NCBI GenBank assembly: GCA_052034865.1
Contig: JBPOIC010000012.1
Coordinates: 1 to 41,207, forward strand
Origin: JBPOIC01 sp052034865
GTDB taxonomy: Bacteria > UBA10199 > JADFYH01
Length of the DNA stretch: 41,207 nucleotides
Direction of reading: 5' to 3'
Shown: positions 14,949 through 24,111 of the stretch, piece by piece
Layout of the letters: every line of letters starts with the position of its first letter
Position numbering within the stretch: position 1 is the first letter of the stretch
Made by a program: the position numbers and the translations under genes
Notes under the pieces: model-generated
What the model saw: the letters and a program-made list of their open reading frames with translations, nothing else
What the model was told of the DNA's origin: nothing
Databases searched by the model: none

Positions 14949-16241
14949 TCATTCAACATCGCCAGGATGAACAAGTCCTTTGGGTTGAGACTCTGTGGGA
15001 AGAGTTTCAGTCGGTTTTGACTCGACAGGAGCCGGAAACAAAGGCTGAGTCAACAGCTCTTCGTGAAGTTTTTGGATAGATGCCTTGTACCGATAAAACA
15101 TGCGGATACTCTGCAGCTGATTAATATTAAAAGATCGCAAAATTTTTCCACCTGGATTTGAAAGCCGCCAGAAAGGGCCTTTCTGAAGCCCCTCAATTTC
15201 CTGATCAATCTGGGCGATATCTTCATCATGGATCATCTCGGGATGTTCACTGAACTGATCGATACGTCGGAAATATTCATTAATCTCTTTCTGATATAAG
15301 GCGCGATTTAGTCCTAACTTTATCAAATAATTACTTCTCGAAATTCCTTCTTTTTCAAAATCTTTTACAACATTCTGAAACTGAAGATAATCGCTCACGA
15401 CGGCACGGTGAGTAGAGAGTGTTTCGGGATGAAATGATTGAAGGGCCTGAAGAATCTGAGTCTGTTTTTCGGGTGAAAGGATTTGAGGCCGCGACTCTGG
15501 AACGGATTCCGGAATCGATTCTGGGGAAATTTCTGAAAAGAAATCCAGCTTGGGAGTAGAAGGTAAAAGAGGAAGAGACTCAGGATTGGGTAGCGAAAGC
15601 GGATAGGATTTGAGTAACGAAAGTAGCATCAAATCCTTTCTAAGATTGATTACATTTGCCTGATGGGCAACGAGATCACGAGCACTCATCGCCAACTTCT
15701 GATCTAGCTCAAACATCTTAAGCCAGAGGGCATAGGCCTCTTCTGGATGATTTCCCTCCATGAGATAAACAACCTTCGCCCTTCCCATGTCCTGTAAATC
15801 AATCAGCATCAACCAGTGTGCTTTTTTCCCTTTAATGGATATCGGATCCTGATCGATGAACTGGGGATAGTTCAGGAGCTTTTCATATTCTCCCAAGGCC
15901 GAAGTCTGCTGTTGAACAAAACTTTCAAGCTGAGGCTTTTTAGCTTTCACCTCATCCCAAAAAGTTTTTGGATCTGGGTTTTGTTCTATCAAGGCGGGGA
16001 GTTTCAGAAAGGAAAGCTCTTCTGAAAATCTCAGGTTTTCTTGAACAAGATTGGGATTCTCCTTCATTTGGAAAAAAAAGTAATACCCGTTCTGATTGGG
16101 ATCTTCAGGAATTTTAAGATCAGCCTCGGTCCAAAGCGGGGCCTCCACGGTACGTGGCCAAAGATGATAACTGACCCAGCCACCTGCTCCAAGACACAGC
16201 AATAGAACAATCAAGGCAAGAATTTTGAGCAGCTTTTTCAT
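14949..16241 (-). CDS. Membrane-anchored protein of unknown function
   Basis: I do not recognise this 430-residue protein. It has one N-terminal membrane segment (about residues 4-24, LLKILALIVLLLCLGAGGW), so the rest is probably periplasmic. The body is mostly predicted helical, rich in L, E, Q and K, starting with PEDPNQNGYYFFFQMKEN and continuing with several helix-forming blocks. A short proline/glutamate/serine run near residues 233-246 (SPESIPESVPESRP) repeats the PES unit three times and is probably a linker. The C-terminus is again rich in P, T, E and S. It lies 22 bases upstream of the broken alcohol dehydrogenase on the same strand, and divergent from the flavodoxin gene. No catalytic motif is apparent. 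Confidence 0.7.
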   Translation of the reverse strand: MKKLLKILALIVLLLCLGAGGWVSYHLWPRTVEAPLWTEADLKIPEDPNQNGYYFFFQMKENPNLVQENLRFSEELSFLKLPALIEQNPDPKTFWDEVKAKKPQLESFVQQQTSALGEYEKLLNYPQFIDQDPISIKGKKAHWLMLIDLQDMGRAKVVYLMEGNHPEEAYALWLKMFELDQKLAMSARDLVAHQANVINLRKDLMLLSLLKSYPLSLPNPESLPLLPSTPKLDFFSEISPESIPESVPESRPQILSPEKQTQILQALQSFHPETLSTHRAVVSDYLQFQNVVKDFEKEGISRSNYLIKLGLNRALYQKEINEYFRRIDQFSEHPEMIHDEDIAQIDQEIEGLQKGPFWRLSNPGGKILRSFNINQLQSIRMFYRYKASIQKLHEELLTQPLFPAPVESKPTETLPTESQPKGLVHPGDVE

Positions 16242-16373
16242 ACGGATCCTTTAAGTTAAAATGAAAAGTTCGGTTGCATCCCAAAGTGGGAATTGGATTG
16301 GATTTGTTCTATATCTTAAGGTTTAAAAAATGGAAAAGCCTTTCTCATTTGAGAAAAGTCAGGAGAAAAAAAG

Positions 16374-16913
16374 ATGAAAAAATTTTTGATTGTGTACGGA
16401 AGCAAATATCATCAAAGCGCAAACATTGCTCAAGCCCTGGCAGGGAATCTTAAAGAGCTGGGCTTTTTCGCTGAGTGTTGGGATGCCGCCAAGATTTCAG
16501 ATTCAATTCCCCTAAAAGATTTTGACGCTGTGATCGTAGGTGGCGGCGTTTATATCTCCGGATACACCGCCGCATTAAGACGTTGGGTTAAAAAAAATGC
16601 CGCACTGATCTCGCAAAAACCCAGCGCATTTTTTTCGGTGTGTTTGGGGATTCTTCAAAAAGACCCACGTGTCCAGGAAGATGAGCGGAAAATCGTGCAA
16701 CGCTTTTTTATAAAAACAGGATGGACACCAACCTGTCACACGATTTTCGCAGGAGCCCTCCCCTATTCTCAATACAACTGGTTTTTAAAATGGATGATGC
16801 ATTCCATGGCTAAGAAAGCAGGATTTGAGACGGATACCCATCGGGATTATGAATACACCGACTGGAATGAGGTAAAGAAATTTGCCCGGGAGTTTGCAGA
16901 CCGAGTCTCTTAA
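16374..16913 (+). CDS. hemG: Flavodoxin-domain protein, HemG-type protoporphyrinogen oxidase
   Basis: This 179-residue protein has a flavodoxin fold starting with MKKFLIVYGSKYHQSANIA, where the phosphate loop for FMN is YGSKYHQS, then AVIVGGGVYISGY and SVCLGILQKDPR. The long loop ending in WFLKWMMHSMAKKAG and the closing EYTDWNEVKKFA are characteristic of HemG, the quinone-linked protoporphyrinogen IX dehydrogenase of haem synthesis. Length fits the family (about 180). A ribosome site (AGGAG) lies 8 bases before the ATG. Some members of this family occur outside haem loci with unknown partners; no haem genes are visible here, so the exact role is likely rather than certain. It converges with the COG2509 gene. 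Confidence 0.8.
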   Translation: MKKFLIVYGSKYHQSANIAQALAGNLKELGFFAECWDAAKISDSIPLKDFDAVIVGGGVYISGYTAALRRWVKKNAALISQKPSAFFSVCLGILQKDPRVQEDERKIVQRFFIKTGWTPTCHTIFAGALPYSQYNWFLKWMMHSMAKKAGFETDTHRDYEYTDWNEVKKFAREFADRVS

Positions 16914-16943
16914 GAGAATTTCAGTCATCGAATGAAATGGGAC

Positions 16944-18503
16944 TTAAAGATGAGGAGGCTGATATTTCTCAATCCATGCCAATGCGGCTTTAATGCCATC
17001 GACGGCCGCACTCGTAATTCCTCCCGCATAGCCCGGCCCTTCACCGCATGGAAAAAGACCGGGCGTGCTGATACTTTCCATCGTGTGCGGATCTCTGGGA
17101 ATGCGAACCGGCGAGGAAGTGCGCGACTCCACCGCATGCAAGAGGGCCTTGGGATAAAGGAATCCTTTTCGCTTGCGATCAAAGGCGAGGAGGCCTTTCG
17201 ATAAGAAATCATATATAAAGGTGGGGAGAATTTTAGATAAGTCGGCCGAAACAACGCCGGAAGGACAACTGGATTTTACAGAAACTGAACCTTTTTTCCC
17301 CTGCAGAAAATCTTCCAGGTGTTGAGCGGGAATTTCACGTCCACTCCCCTGGCTTCGACTCAGCTCAAAAACGGCCTGCTCCAGGCGATGCTGAAATTCC
17401 ATCATTTTAAAAGGCCCTTCGCCCTCCACTTGCGATTCTGAAATGGAGCAAACGATCGCCGCATTGGCCCACGGGGAATTACGATGATAATTACTCATCC
17501 CATTCACCACGATTGTCTCGGGATCGGTCGTGCTCGAAATCACATAGCCGCCAGGACACATACAGAAAGAATAAACGCCGACATTTTCTGCATCCCAATG
17601 ATGGGTGAGTTTGTATTGCGCCGGATCGAGCTCCTCTTTCATTTTTTCCCCATACTGCCAGGTATTGATAAAACTCTGGGGATGCTCCAGGCGTAATCCC
17701 AACGCGAAGGGTTTGGGCTCCAGAGCCACTCCCTGCTGATGCAGGGTTTTAAAAAAAGATCGGGCACTATGTCCACACGCCAAAATCAGTCCGGTACCCT
17801 CCACCTTCTCGCCCGAGCTTAAAATCACTCCATCAACATGATTCTGTTGAATCTCCAACCGCTCCACACGGGTAGCAAAACGAAAATCGCTCCCACTGCT
17901 GATGAGATCGTCGCTTAAATTCCGAATGACATCGCGAATACGGTTACTCCCGACATGAGGATTGTAGACATAGGTGATTTCTTCGGGAGCCCCATAATCC
18001 ACAAGGGTTTGTAAGACACGCTGGATGTAAGGACTTTTGATACGCGTAATGAGTTTTCCATCGCTAAACGTCCCCGCTCCTCCTTCTCCATGACAGACAT
18101 TGCTGTCTTCATCGAGAATTCCTTTGCGCCAATATTTGCTGATCTTCAGCATTCGGGCATGCGTGCGTTCGCCGCGTTCGAAAAGCAAAGGAGAGATCCC
18201 GTGCTGAATAAAAGTCCAGGCCGCAAAAAGTCCCGCTGGGCCGGCGCCGACAATCATGGGAGGAGGCCCATCCCAGTGAAGTTTCGGAAAAGGTTCAAAG
18301 GATTTCTCAAAACTCTCTCCCTTAAAAAAAACCTCGAGAGAAAATTCCCAATAAAATTGCCGACGATTTCTGGCATCGAGACTGCGTTTTAAAACGCGGA
18401 CCCTGGAAATCTCTTCTTTGGAAACTCCCAGGTATGAGGCAACCAGGGCCTGAAGATCCGGGTCTTTCTGATAGGGAATGCGAAAGGATTGAAGTAACTT
18501 CAT
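16944..18503 (-). CDS. FAD-dependent dehydrogenase of the COG2509 family
   Basis: This 519-residue flavoprotein has an N-terminal accessory domain (QALVASYLGVSKEEISRVRVLKRSLDARNR) followed by the FAD-binding fold with GAGPAG at residues 86-91, and CHGEGGAGTFSDGKL, GLILACGHSA, CMCPGGYVISS and PCGEGPGYAGGITSAAVDG, which are hallmarks of COG2509. Proteins of this family are widespread and their substrate is not known. The frame is open to a TTG at 18578, which would add a hydrophobic stretch; I prefer the ATG at 18503 because homologues begin with the accessory domain, although no Shine-Dalgarno sequence supports it. Located between the convergent hemG-like gene and the small gene at 18619. Confidence 0.85.
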   Translation of the reverse strand: MKLLQSFRIPYQKDPDLQALVASYLGVSKEEISRVRVLKRSLDARNRRQFYWEFSLEVFFKGESFEKSFEPFPKLHWDGPPPMIVGAGPAGLFAAWTFIQHGISPLLFERGERTHARMLKISKYWRKGILDEDSNVCHGEGGAGTFSDGKLITRIKSPYIQRVLQTLVDYGAPEEITYVYNPHVGSNRIRDVIRNLSDDLISSGSDFRFATRVERLEIQQNHVDGVILSSGEKVEGTGLILACGHSARSFFKTLHQQGVALEPKPFALGLRLEHPQSFINTWQYGEKMKEELDPAQYKLTHHWDAENVGVYSFCMCPGGYVISSTTDPETIVVNGMSNYHRNSPWANAAIVCSISESQVEGEGPFKMMEFQHRLEQAVFELSRSQGSGREIPAQHLEDFLQGKKGSVSVKSSCPSGVVSADLSKILPTFIYDFLSKGLLAFDRKRKGFLYPKALLHAVESRTSSPVRIPRDPHTMESISTPGLFPCGEGPGYAGGITSAAVDGIKAALAWIEKYQPPHL

Positions 18504-18618
18504 AAGTGGAATGAGAAAGGGTGTAGCCCAGGGTGAAAAAAGATCAAACAGGAAAATAGAAAAAAGAAGGAATCTCAACGAGAGGGGAAGTGGAAGAGAG
18601 AGATCGAAGCGGTAGAAT

Positions 18619-18759
18619 TTAATGCGATTTAAAGATCATCCGAATCATGCGGACATTGATGATCATAAATTTAAAGAGTTGCCAGGGAAGAAACGTCCTG
18701 AAAAAGAGCGTTGTCTTCGAAGGCATGGAGGCAAAATATTCTTTATGGGATGGATTCAT
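18619..18759 (-). CDS. Small 46-residue protein downstream of the SQR-like gene
   Basis: A 47-codon frame runs from ATG (18759) to TAA (18619) with a convincing ribosome site, GAGAGGTGATCTC, before it. The peptide starts MNPSHKEYFASMPSKT, goes on with a hydrophobic and basic part containing LPWQLFKFMIINVRMIRM and ends FKSH. The second half could form an amphipathic or membrane-associated helix. It begins about 75 bases after the SQR-like gene on the same strand. From memory, short proteins of similar pattern occur beside SQR-like flavoproteins in other proteobacteria; I cannot verify this here. A membrane anchor or partner for the flavoprotein is a reasonable guess. Too short for many gene finders. 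Confidence 0.6.
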   Translation of the reverse strand: MNPSHKEYFASMPSKTTLFFRTFLPWQLFKFMIINVRMIRMIFKSH

Positions 18760-18833
18760 GAGATCACCTCTCTCTATTCAATTTTTTAAAGACCTCAAAA
18801 AAAACCAGGAAAATTATTAGAGACTCCCATCAT

Positions 18834-20291
18834 TTACTCCGGAATGAGCCACCAAAAAGGCTTAGCCCTCGCCTTATACATAAACATGTGGTGGAGAATG
18901 GTTTTGATCCAGTGTCCTGCCGAGCCGATGTCGCCTGAGGTGTACTTTAAATCCCGTCCATATTTTGGAAACCGCTCGTAGTCTGGAACTATCGGATACA
19001 TCGTAATGGAAGCAGCCTTTCCCGAATACCAGTTGGCCCCTGCCGAGGCGATACAGCCGGCCCCCAAAGCTGCCAGCGAGGCTGTCCGATTCGCCTTCTC
19101 TTCTTTGCCACGAATACGATCGACAATATTGAGGGCCACTACCCGGCCCATGATGGCCGAGGGCATTCCGGTACGCGGAGGTGCCGGCGCGATCGGTGTT
19201 CCATTCGCACTGGTACGCGGCATGGAGATTTGATGAGGAGGGGCAAAGGCGATCCCGACTGCATAGATATTTTTGAATTTTGGATTCTGATAGGATTTTG
19301 GCCAATCTCCAGGTTTCCACTCTTCATATTTTTTGGGAGTGTAGCTCGCATCGACTTTCATAAATCCACTCGGTGCAAACAGATCGGGCGAGATATCCTG
19401 ATTTTCTTTTGAGAAAGCCTTCATCCCTACTCCAGAGAAAGGAGGAAGAAGCATGGCAAAATCAAACGCCAGTTCGTGCTTTTGACCATCGAGAGTCTCG
19501 TAATGCACACGATTTTTTTCGACCTGAAAAACATGGGCCCCTGTAATCCACTCCACCCCGCGCTCGACAAACAAAGATTCTGCAAAGCTCTTGCTGTGAA
19601 CCACATAGCCACCACGCCGGATGTGCATACCTCCCACACCAAAATCGCCCAAATCAGCTTCATTGGTGATAAAAACCACCCGCGCGCGATCGCGTACGCC
19701 GTGGCGTCTGAGTTCAAACTCGAGATTGAAGACATACTCAAACGCGGCACCTTCGCACGTACAAAGACCGTGACCGGTTCCCACCACGAAGGTGAGCGAC
19801 TCTCCTTTTTTGATTCGCTCGATGGCATCCAACAGTTTTTTTCCGGCCTTTTCCGCATGCTCAAAAGTACATACCGATTCGGTAAATCCCTCGGGCCCCA
19901 GACCCGGGGTAGCAGCAAAATTCAGTTTTGGACCGGTCGCATTGATCAGATAATCGTAGGTCAATTTCTGACGGGCTCCGGCACTGGCCAGATCGGTTGA
20001 TTCGGCGATCACATGTGGAGCAGGCTCCTCAGAGGAGCCTTCGGGATAAATTTCGGTGGCACGGGCCTGATGGAAATGAATTCCCATCTTTTGGTACACG
20101 GGCCTTAAGGGGACCACAACCTGGTTTGGATCTAAAATACCGACGCCCACCCAGATATTTGAAGGAATCCAGTTATAGACCTCTTTCGGAGACACGACCG
20201 TGACTTCGTGGCAAGAAGGCAAATGTCGCCTGGCAATCATCGCTGCGGTATGCCCTGCAATTCCTGCTCCCAGGATGAGTATTTTTGCCAT
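18834..20291 (-). CDS. Sulfide:quinone oxidoreductase-like FAD protein
   Basis: This 485-residue protein belongs to the two-dinucleotide-fold flavoproteins related to sulfide:quinone oxidoreductase and flavocytochrome c. It starts with the FAD loop LILGAGIAGHTAA, has YNWIPSNIWVGVG, a second fold beginning TFVVGTGHGLCTCEGAAFEY, ADLGDFGVGGM, and the FAD-binding segment NIYAVGIAFAPPHQ. Cysteines occur in GLCTCEG and GAGCIASAG, but I cannot confirm the three redox cysteines of true SQR, so sulfide as substrate is only a possibility. The C-terminus GHWIKTILHHMFMYKARAKP is basic and hydrophobic and could touch the membrane and quinone. A strong ribosome site (AAAGGAGAAG) supports the start. A small gene follows on the same strand, and putA lies divergently upstream. 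Confidence 0.82.
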   Translation of the reverse strand: MAKILILGAGIAGHTAAMIARRHLPSCHEVTVVSPKEVYNWIPSNIWVGVGILDPNQVVVPLRPVYQKMGIHFHQARATEIYPEGSSEEPAPHVIAESTDLASAGARQKLTYDYLINATGPKLNFAATPGLGPEGFTESVCTFEHAEKAGKKLLDAIERIKKGESLTFVVGTGHGLCTCEGAAFEYVFNLEFELRRHGVRDRARVVFITNEADLGDFGVGGMHIRRGGYVVHSKSFAESLFVERGVEWITGAHVFQVEKNRVHYETLDGQKHELAFDFAMLLPPFSGVGMKAFSKENQDISPDLFAPSGFMKVDASYTPKKYEEWKPGDWPKSYQNPKFKNIYAVGIAFAPPHQISMPRTSANGTPIAPAPPRTGMPSAIMGRVVALNIVDRIRGKEEKANRTASLAALGAGCIASAGANWYSGKAASITMYPIVPDYERFPKYGRDLKYTSGDIGSAGHWIKTILHHMFMYKARAKPFWWLIPE

Positions 20292-20505
20292 GGCTTTCTT
20301 CTCCTTTTTAATTGGCCTCCACTGAGAATTTTACGAGGATCAGGATGAGAAGCAAACCCTAAACAGATCCGTAAAGAATCCAACAAATAAAAATGATAAA
20401 TCCTGCTATTTTCTGTTAAACTCAATGCGCATCATTTTTGGGTTTATTCCGGTTTTTCGCTCATGGCTTTCAGAAAAACACCGTTTATCCTTGAGGATAA
20501 ATCTT

Positions 20506-23500
20506 ATGAGGGATTGGGGCCGCACCATCTTTGAAGAAACCAAACGCTCACGCCGATCGATTCGTATTCGGACCGAAGATCGGCTTTTCCAGCTTATCCT
20601 GAGCGATTCTTTGCTCAAAAAAAGAATGATCGCATTTTTGGATCTCGCCCTCTCTACCTCCAGTGAAAATCTGGCCGGCATGTTTCCTCTGTTTTTCTCA
20701 ACCCTGCCCCCTGCCTCATCCTGGTTTCAGCGTCTTTTCAAAATACCCGTGAACAAACACTGTCCTGAATCGATGACTTTGCAGATCCTTCAGTGGGCTC
20801 TTAAAGGAATGCAAGAGCGTTTCCTGGCAGGAAAGAATATAGAAGAAGCCATCTCCAGTTCCCAAAGCTGGTTTCAGAAACACAGGATTTCAAGCAGTCT
20901 GGATATTGTTCAGGAGCATGTTATGAGTTCTCCAGAAGCCGATCGTTATCGGGACCAGATTCTGGACCTGATGCATCACTGGAGCACTCTTTCCCTCTCG
21001 ACTAGCAGAACGGCTGGCGGAGTTCCGGTGCGTCATCTCTCCCTCAAGCTCTCCGCCCTCACCCATCGCTTCACGCCACTGGCAAGGGATGCCATCCATG
21101 AGGCAAAATCAAGGTTGATTGAAATCTTCAAGGAGGCAAAAAAATACAGCGACGAAGGCCGTCCCATTCTGATCAATGTCGATATTGAAGAGAATGAAAT
21201 GCGAGAGACAAGTTACGATCTTTTCGAAGAAGCGCTCTCGGATCCAGAACTTGGGAACTGGGAGGAAGCAGGCATTGTGATTCAGGCCTACCTTAAAGAC
21301 GCCGAAGGAATTTTTGATGAGGTCCTTTCCATGGCCCGTAGACTCAAAAAACGTCTTCAGGTACGGATCGTCAAAGGAGCCTATCATCAGTATGAGCAGA
21401 TCAAAGGTGCCCGTAAGGGATGGAATGTTCCGGTATTCCTGTCCATCGATGAAACCCAGAAATCATTTATCCGCCTTTACAGAACAGCTCTCGAGGAACA
21501 CAAAACGATTCGAATCGCAACGGGAACCCATCATGTGGGTCAGTTGGGTGAGATTCAGCAATTTCGCGAGTCAATGAAACTCCCCATCCATTGTGTGGAA
21601 AACCAGTTCCTGCTTGGAGTGGGAGATGCCCTGGCTCAGGCAACTGCCAAATTACAGATCCCCACACGGCTTTACGCCCCGTTCGGCCCCCCACAACAGG
21701 CACTTGCCTATCTGATTCGCCGATTGGATGAAGTCACCCCAGATTCCGCAATAGGTAAATTTCAAATAGCAGGCTCTTGGGAGTCTTACCAACAGAGCGA
21801 AAAGGAACGATCAAAAAAACCAGAACCTGTTCGACTGAAAGAGCAACCTCCATTTCATCCTGAACCCGATCCCGACTTTTCCAAAAAAATCGTGCGCGAG
21901 AAGTATGAGAAAGCCTTGCAGAAGGCTACAAACCGGAACCCAATCCCTATCTATCCCTTAATTGGAGAGCCAAGGATATGGGTCGTTGATCAAAAAGGCA
22001 GTTTTACCCATAACCCGAGCAATCCCTCCCACCAACTGGCTCGTCTATTTGAACCGGCATTTCAGGAAGTCGACCGGGCCATCCTCTGTGCTCAGGATGG
22101 CTTTGCCGAGTGGTCGAATTCGACTCCTAAAAATCGAAAGGAAATTTTTTTCAGAGCCGCCGGGATGGTCCGTGAGCGCAAATACCGGATTGCTGCAGAT
22201 CTTGTGCTGGAAGCTGGCAAAACGTGGGAAGCGGCAATGGCGGATGTTCACGAAGGGATTGATTTTTTAAATGCCTACGCCATCTGGCTGGAGGATCTTG
22301 CGGGATTTCGAAAACCGCTGGGAGTGGGAGTTGCCATTACACCGTTCAATTACCCTTTCGCGATTGCAATGGGAGAAGTGGCTGGGGCTCTCGCCATGGG
22401 AAATGCCGTGCTTTTAAAACCCGCCGAACAAACGCCTCTTTGCAGTCGGCATGTGGCGGCCATTTTGCGAGATGCAGGAGTTCCTCCGAAGGCCATTCAG
22501 TACATTCCCGGCCGTGGAGAAACAGTAGGGGAAAGACTGGTCAAAAGCCCAGGGGTTGATTTCATTGCCTTTACAGGGTCGAAACAGACAGCCGATCGCA
22601 TTATTCAGAATGCCTCCGCGATTCTTCCTTACCGGGCTACGAGTAAAATTGTCGTGGCTGAAACCGGAGGAAAAAATCCGCTCATTGTCGATGAAACAGC
22701 GGATCTCGACATTGCAATTAAGTCCATCCTTGAAGGGGCCTTCGGAATGACTGGCCAGCGCTGCTCGGCAGTCTCTCGCCTGATTGTTCTAAAAAAGATA
22801 AAACCTGTGCTACTTTCCCGCCTGCATGAAAGCATCCTCTCGCTTTACGTCGGAAATCCTTCTGATTCTCAAACGCAGTTAGGACCTTTAATCGACGCCG
22901 ATGCCAAAGCGCGTGTCTGCCATTACCTCAAGCTTGCTGGCGTGAATTTGGAAAATGACGGTTCCCTGTTTCTAAAACCGCAGCTGCTGAGCGATGTCGA
23001 ACCCAAAAGCCCTTTGGCCCAGGAAGAAATTTTTGCTCCCATACTTTCTGTGATCGATGCAGAGGATTTTCAGCAAGCGATTCAAATCGCAAATGCAACA
23101 CCTTTCGGACTCACCGCCGCCCTCATTTCACGAAATCCAGAAAATATCCGAACCTTTTTCAGGGAGATCGAAGCAGGCAATCTTTACGTCAATCGTCCTC
23201 CAGTTGGTGCACGCGTAGTAGAGCAGCCTTTTGGGGGCTCCAAAGCTTCAGGAACCGGGCCCCAGGCGGGAAGTCAATTTTATCCTGCACGATTTTCCTA
23301 TCCAATTTTGCGCACTTCTATTCCGCCTCATCCATCGGTTTCCAGCGAGACAGCCCCTCTCTTAAAGGAAAGTGATCCCCAGACCTGGCGGAATCTCAAA
23401 GCCCATCAAAAAAAATGGCGTCTTTCCTCGCTCAAAGATCGCCAGCTCATTCTCGAAAATCTGAAAGGACGTTTTTCAGCTCGAATCGATGGACTCCTGA

Positions 23501-24030
23501 TTTCATGGAGTTTTCAGCTCTCCCTCCTCCTGACTCTTCAGGAAACTTTTTCGCTTCCAGGTGAAATCAATCGCACGATTCATGATTGGCCTTTAGGAAA
23601 CGGAATTCTCTGGCAGGAAAAGGAATCGGAAGAAGATGTCCATGCCGCTGCCATTGCGGCTCTTGTGATGGGAAATGCCATCGGATTAAAGGAATATCCA
23701 TTTGGTCTTCAGTTAAAAAAGATTTTTACCCAGGCAGGGTTTCCGGAAGAGATCCTGTTAACTCTCCCGGATATTGAATCCTGGCTTGATTCTGATCTGA
23801 TTGATTTTGCGGTCTCGCACGGTCCTTCTTCAACAGCGATCGCAACATCTCTTTTCCAGAACCCATCTCCCCATCATTTTAAAAGACTGATAGGAGTGAC
23901 TGACCATCCGGAAGATCCTCTTTACCTTACCCGCTTTGCTGCTGCGAGAACCCTGACTGAGAGAACCTTAAGGCATGGGGCCGATCTGCCCCTGTGGGAT
24001 TTAAGTCGCAAAGATCTTTCTTGCCTCTAA
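20506..24030 (+). CDS. putA: Bifunctional proline dehydrogenase / glutamate-semialdehyde dehydrogenase
   Basis: PutA oxidises proline to pyrroline-5-carboxylate with FAD, then oxidises glutamate semialdehyde to glutamate with NAD. The 1174-residue product has the alpha-helical N-terminus (RDWGRTIFEETK), the proline dehydrogenase barrel (about 170-420; SLKLSALTHRF, INVDIEENEMRE, RIVKGAYHQYE, RIATGTHHVGQ), and the aldehyde dehydrogenase domain (about 480-920; AITPFNYPFAI, Glu719 in VAETGGKNP, nucleophile Cys753 in TGQRCSAV). A further 250 residues resemble the C-terminal ALDH-like domain of large PutA proteins. No ribbon-helix-helix DNA-binding domain is present, so it should not regulate its own gene. 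The frame opens at an ATG at 20425, but only the ATG at 20506 has a ribosome site (GAGGA, 8 bases before). It is divergent from the SQR-like gene. Confidence 0.95.
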   Translation: MRDWGRTIFEETKRSRRSIRIRTEDRLFQLILSDSLLKKRMIAFLDLALSTSSENLAGMFPLFFSTLPPASSWFQRLFKIPVNKHCPESMTLQILQWALKGMQERFLAGKNIEEAISSSQSWFQKHRISSSLDIVQEHVMSSPEADRYRDQILDLMHHWSTLSLSTSRTAGGVPVRHLSLKLSALTHRFTPLARDAIHEAKSRLIEIFKEAKKYSDEGRPILINVDIEENEMRETSYDLFEEALSDPELGNWEEAGIVIQAYLKDAEGIFDEVLSMARRLKKRLQVRIVKGAYHQYEQIKGARKGWNVPVFLSIDETQKSFIRLYRTALEEHKTIRIATGTHHVGQLGEIQQFRESMKLPIHCVENQFLLGVGDALAQATAKLQIPTRLYAPFGPPQQALAYLIRRLDEVTPDSAIGKFQIAGSWESYQQSEKERSKKPEPVRLKEQPPFHPEPDPDFSKKIVREKYEKALQKATNRNPIPIYPLIGEPRIWVVDQKGSFTHNPSNPSHQLARLFEPAFQEVDRAILCAQDGFAEWSNSTPKNRKEIFFRAAGMVRERKYRIAADLVLEAGKTWEAAMADVHEGIDFLNAYAIWLEDLAGFRKPLGVGVAITPFNYPFAIAMGEVAGALAMGNAVLLKPAEQTPLCSRHVAAILRDAGVPPKAIQYIPGRGETVGERLVKSPGVDFIAFTGSKQTADRIIQNASAILPYRATSKIVVAETGGKNPLIVDETADLDIAIKSILEGAFGMTGQRCSAVSRLIVLKKIKPVLLSRLHESILSLYVGNPSDSQTQLGPLIDADAKARVCHYLKLAGVNLENDGSLFLKPQLLSDVEPKSPLAQEEIFAPILSVIDAEDFQQAIQIANATPFGLTAALISRNPENIRTFFREIEAGNLYVNRPPVGARVVEQPFGGSKASGTGPQAGSQFYPARFSYPILRTSIPPHPSVSSETAPLLKESDPQTWRNLKAHQKKWRLSSLKDRQLILENLKGRFSARIDGLLISWSFQLSLLLTLQETFSLPGEINRTIHDWPLGNGILWQEKESEEDVHAAAIAALVMGNAIGLKEYPFGLQLKKIFTQAGFPEEILLTLPDIESWLDSDLIDFAVSHGPSSTAIATSLFQNPSPHHFKRLIGVTDHPEDPLYLTRFAAARTLTERTLRHGADLPLWDLSRKDLSCL

Positions 24031-24111
24031 CAAAACCCACAGATAAAAACTTTTTAACGCCGGTTTTCATCTCGACGTTCTTAAAATCAGATTCTTATCA
24101 AAAGGTCTTTC

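Noticed and set aside
18504..18578. Longer N-terminus for the COG2509 protein starting at TTG 18578
   Set aside because: It would add an unrelated hydrophobic stretch before a domain at which homologues begin.
20425..20505. Longer PutA start at ATG 20425
   Set aside because: It has no ribosome site, whereas the ATG at 20506 has GAGGA at good spacing and matches the usual N-terminus.
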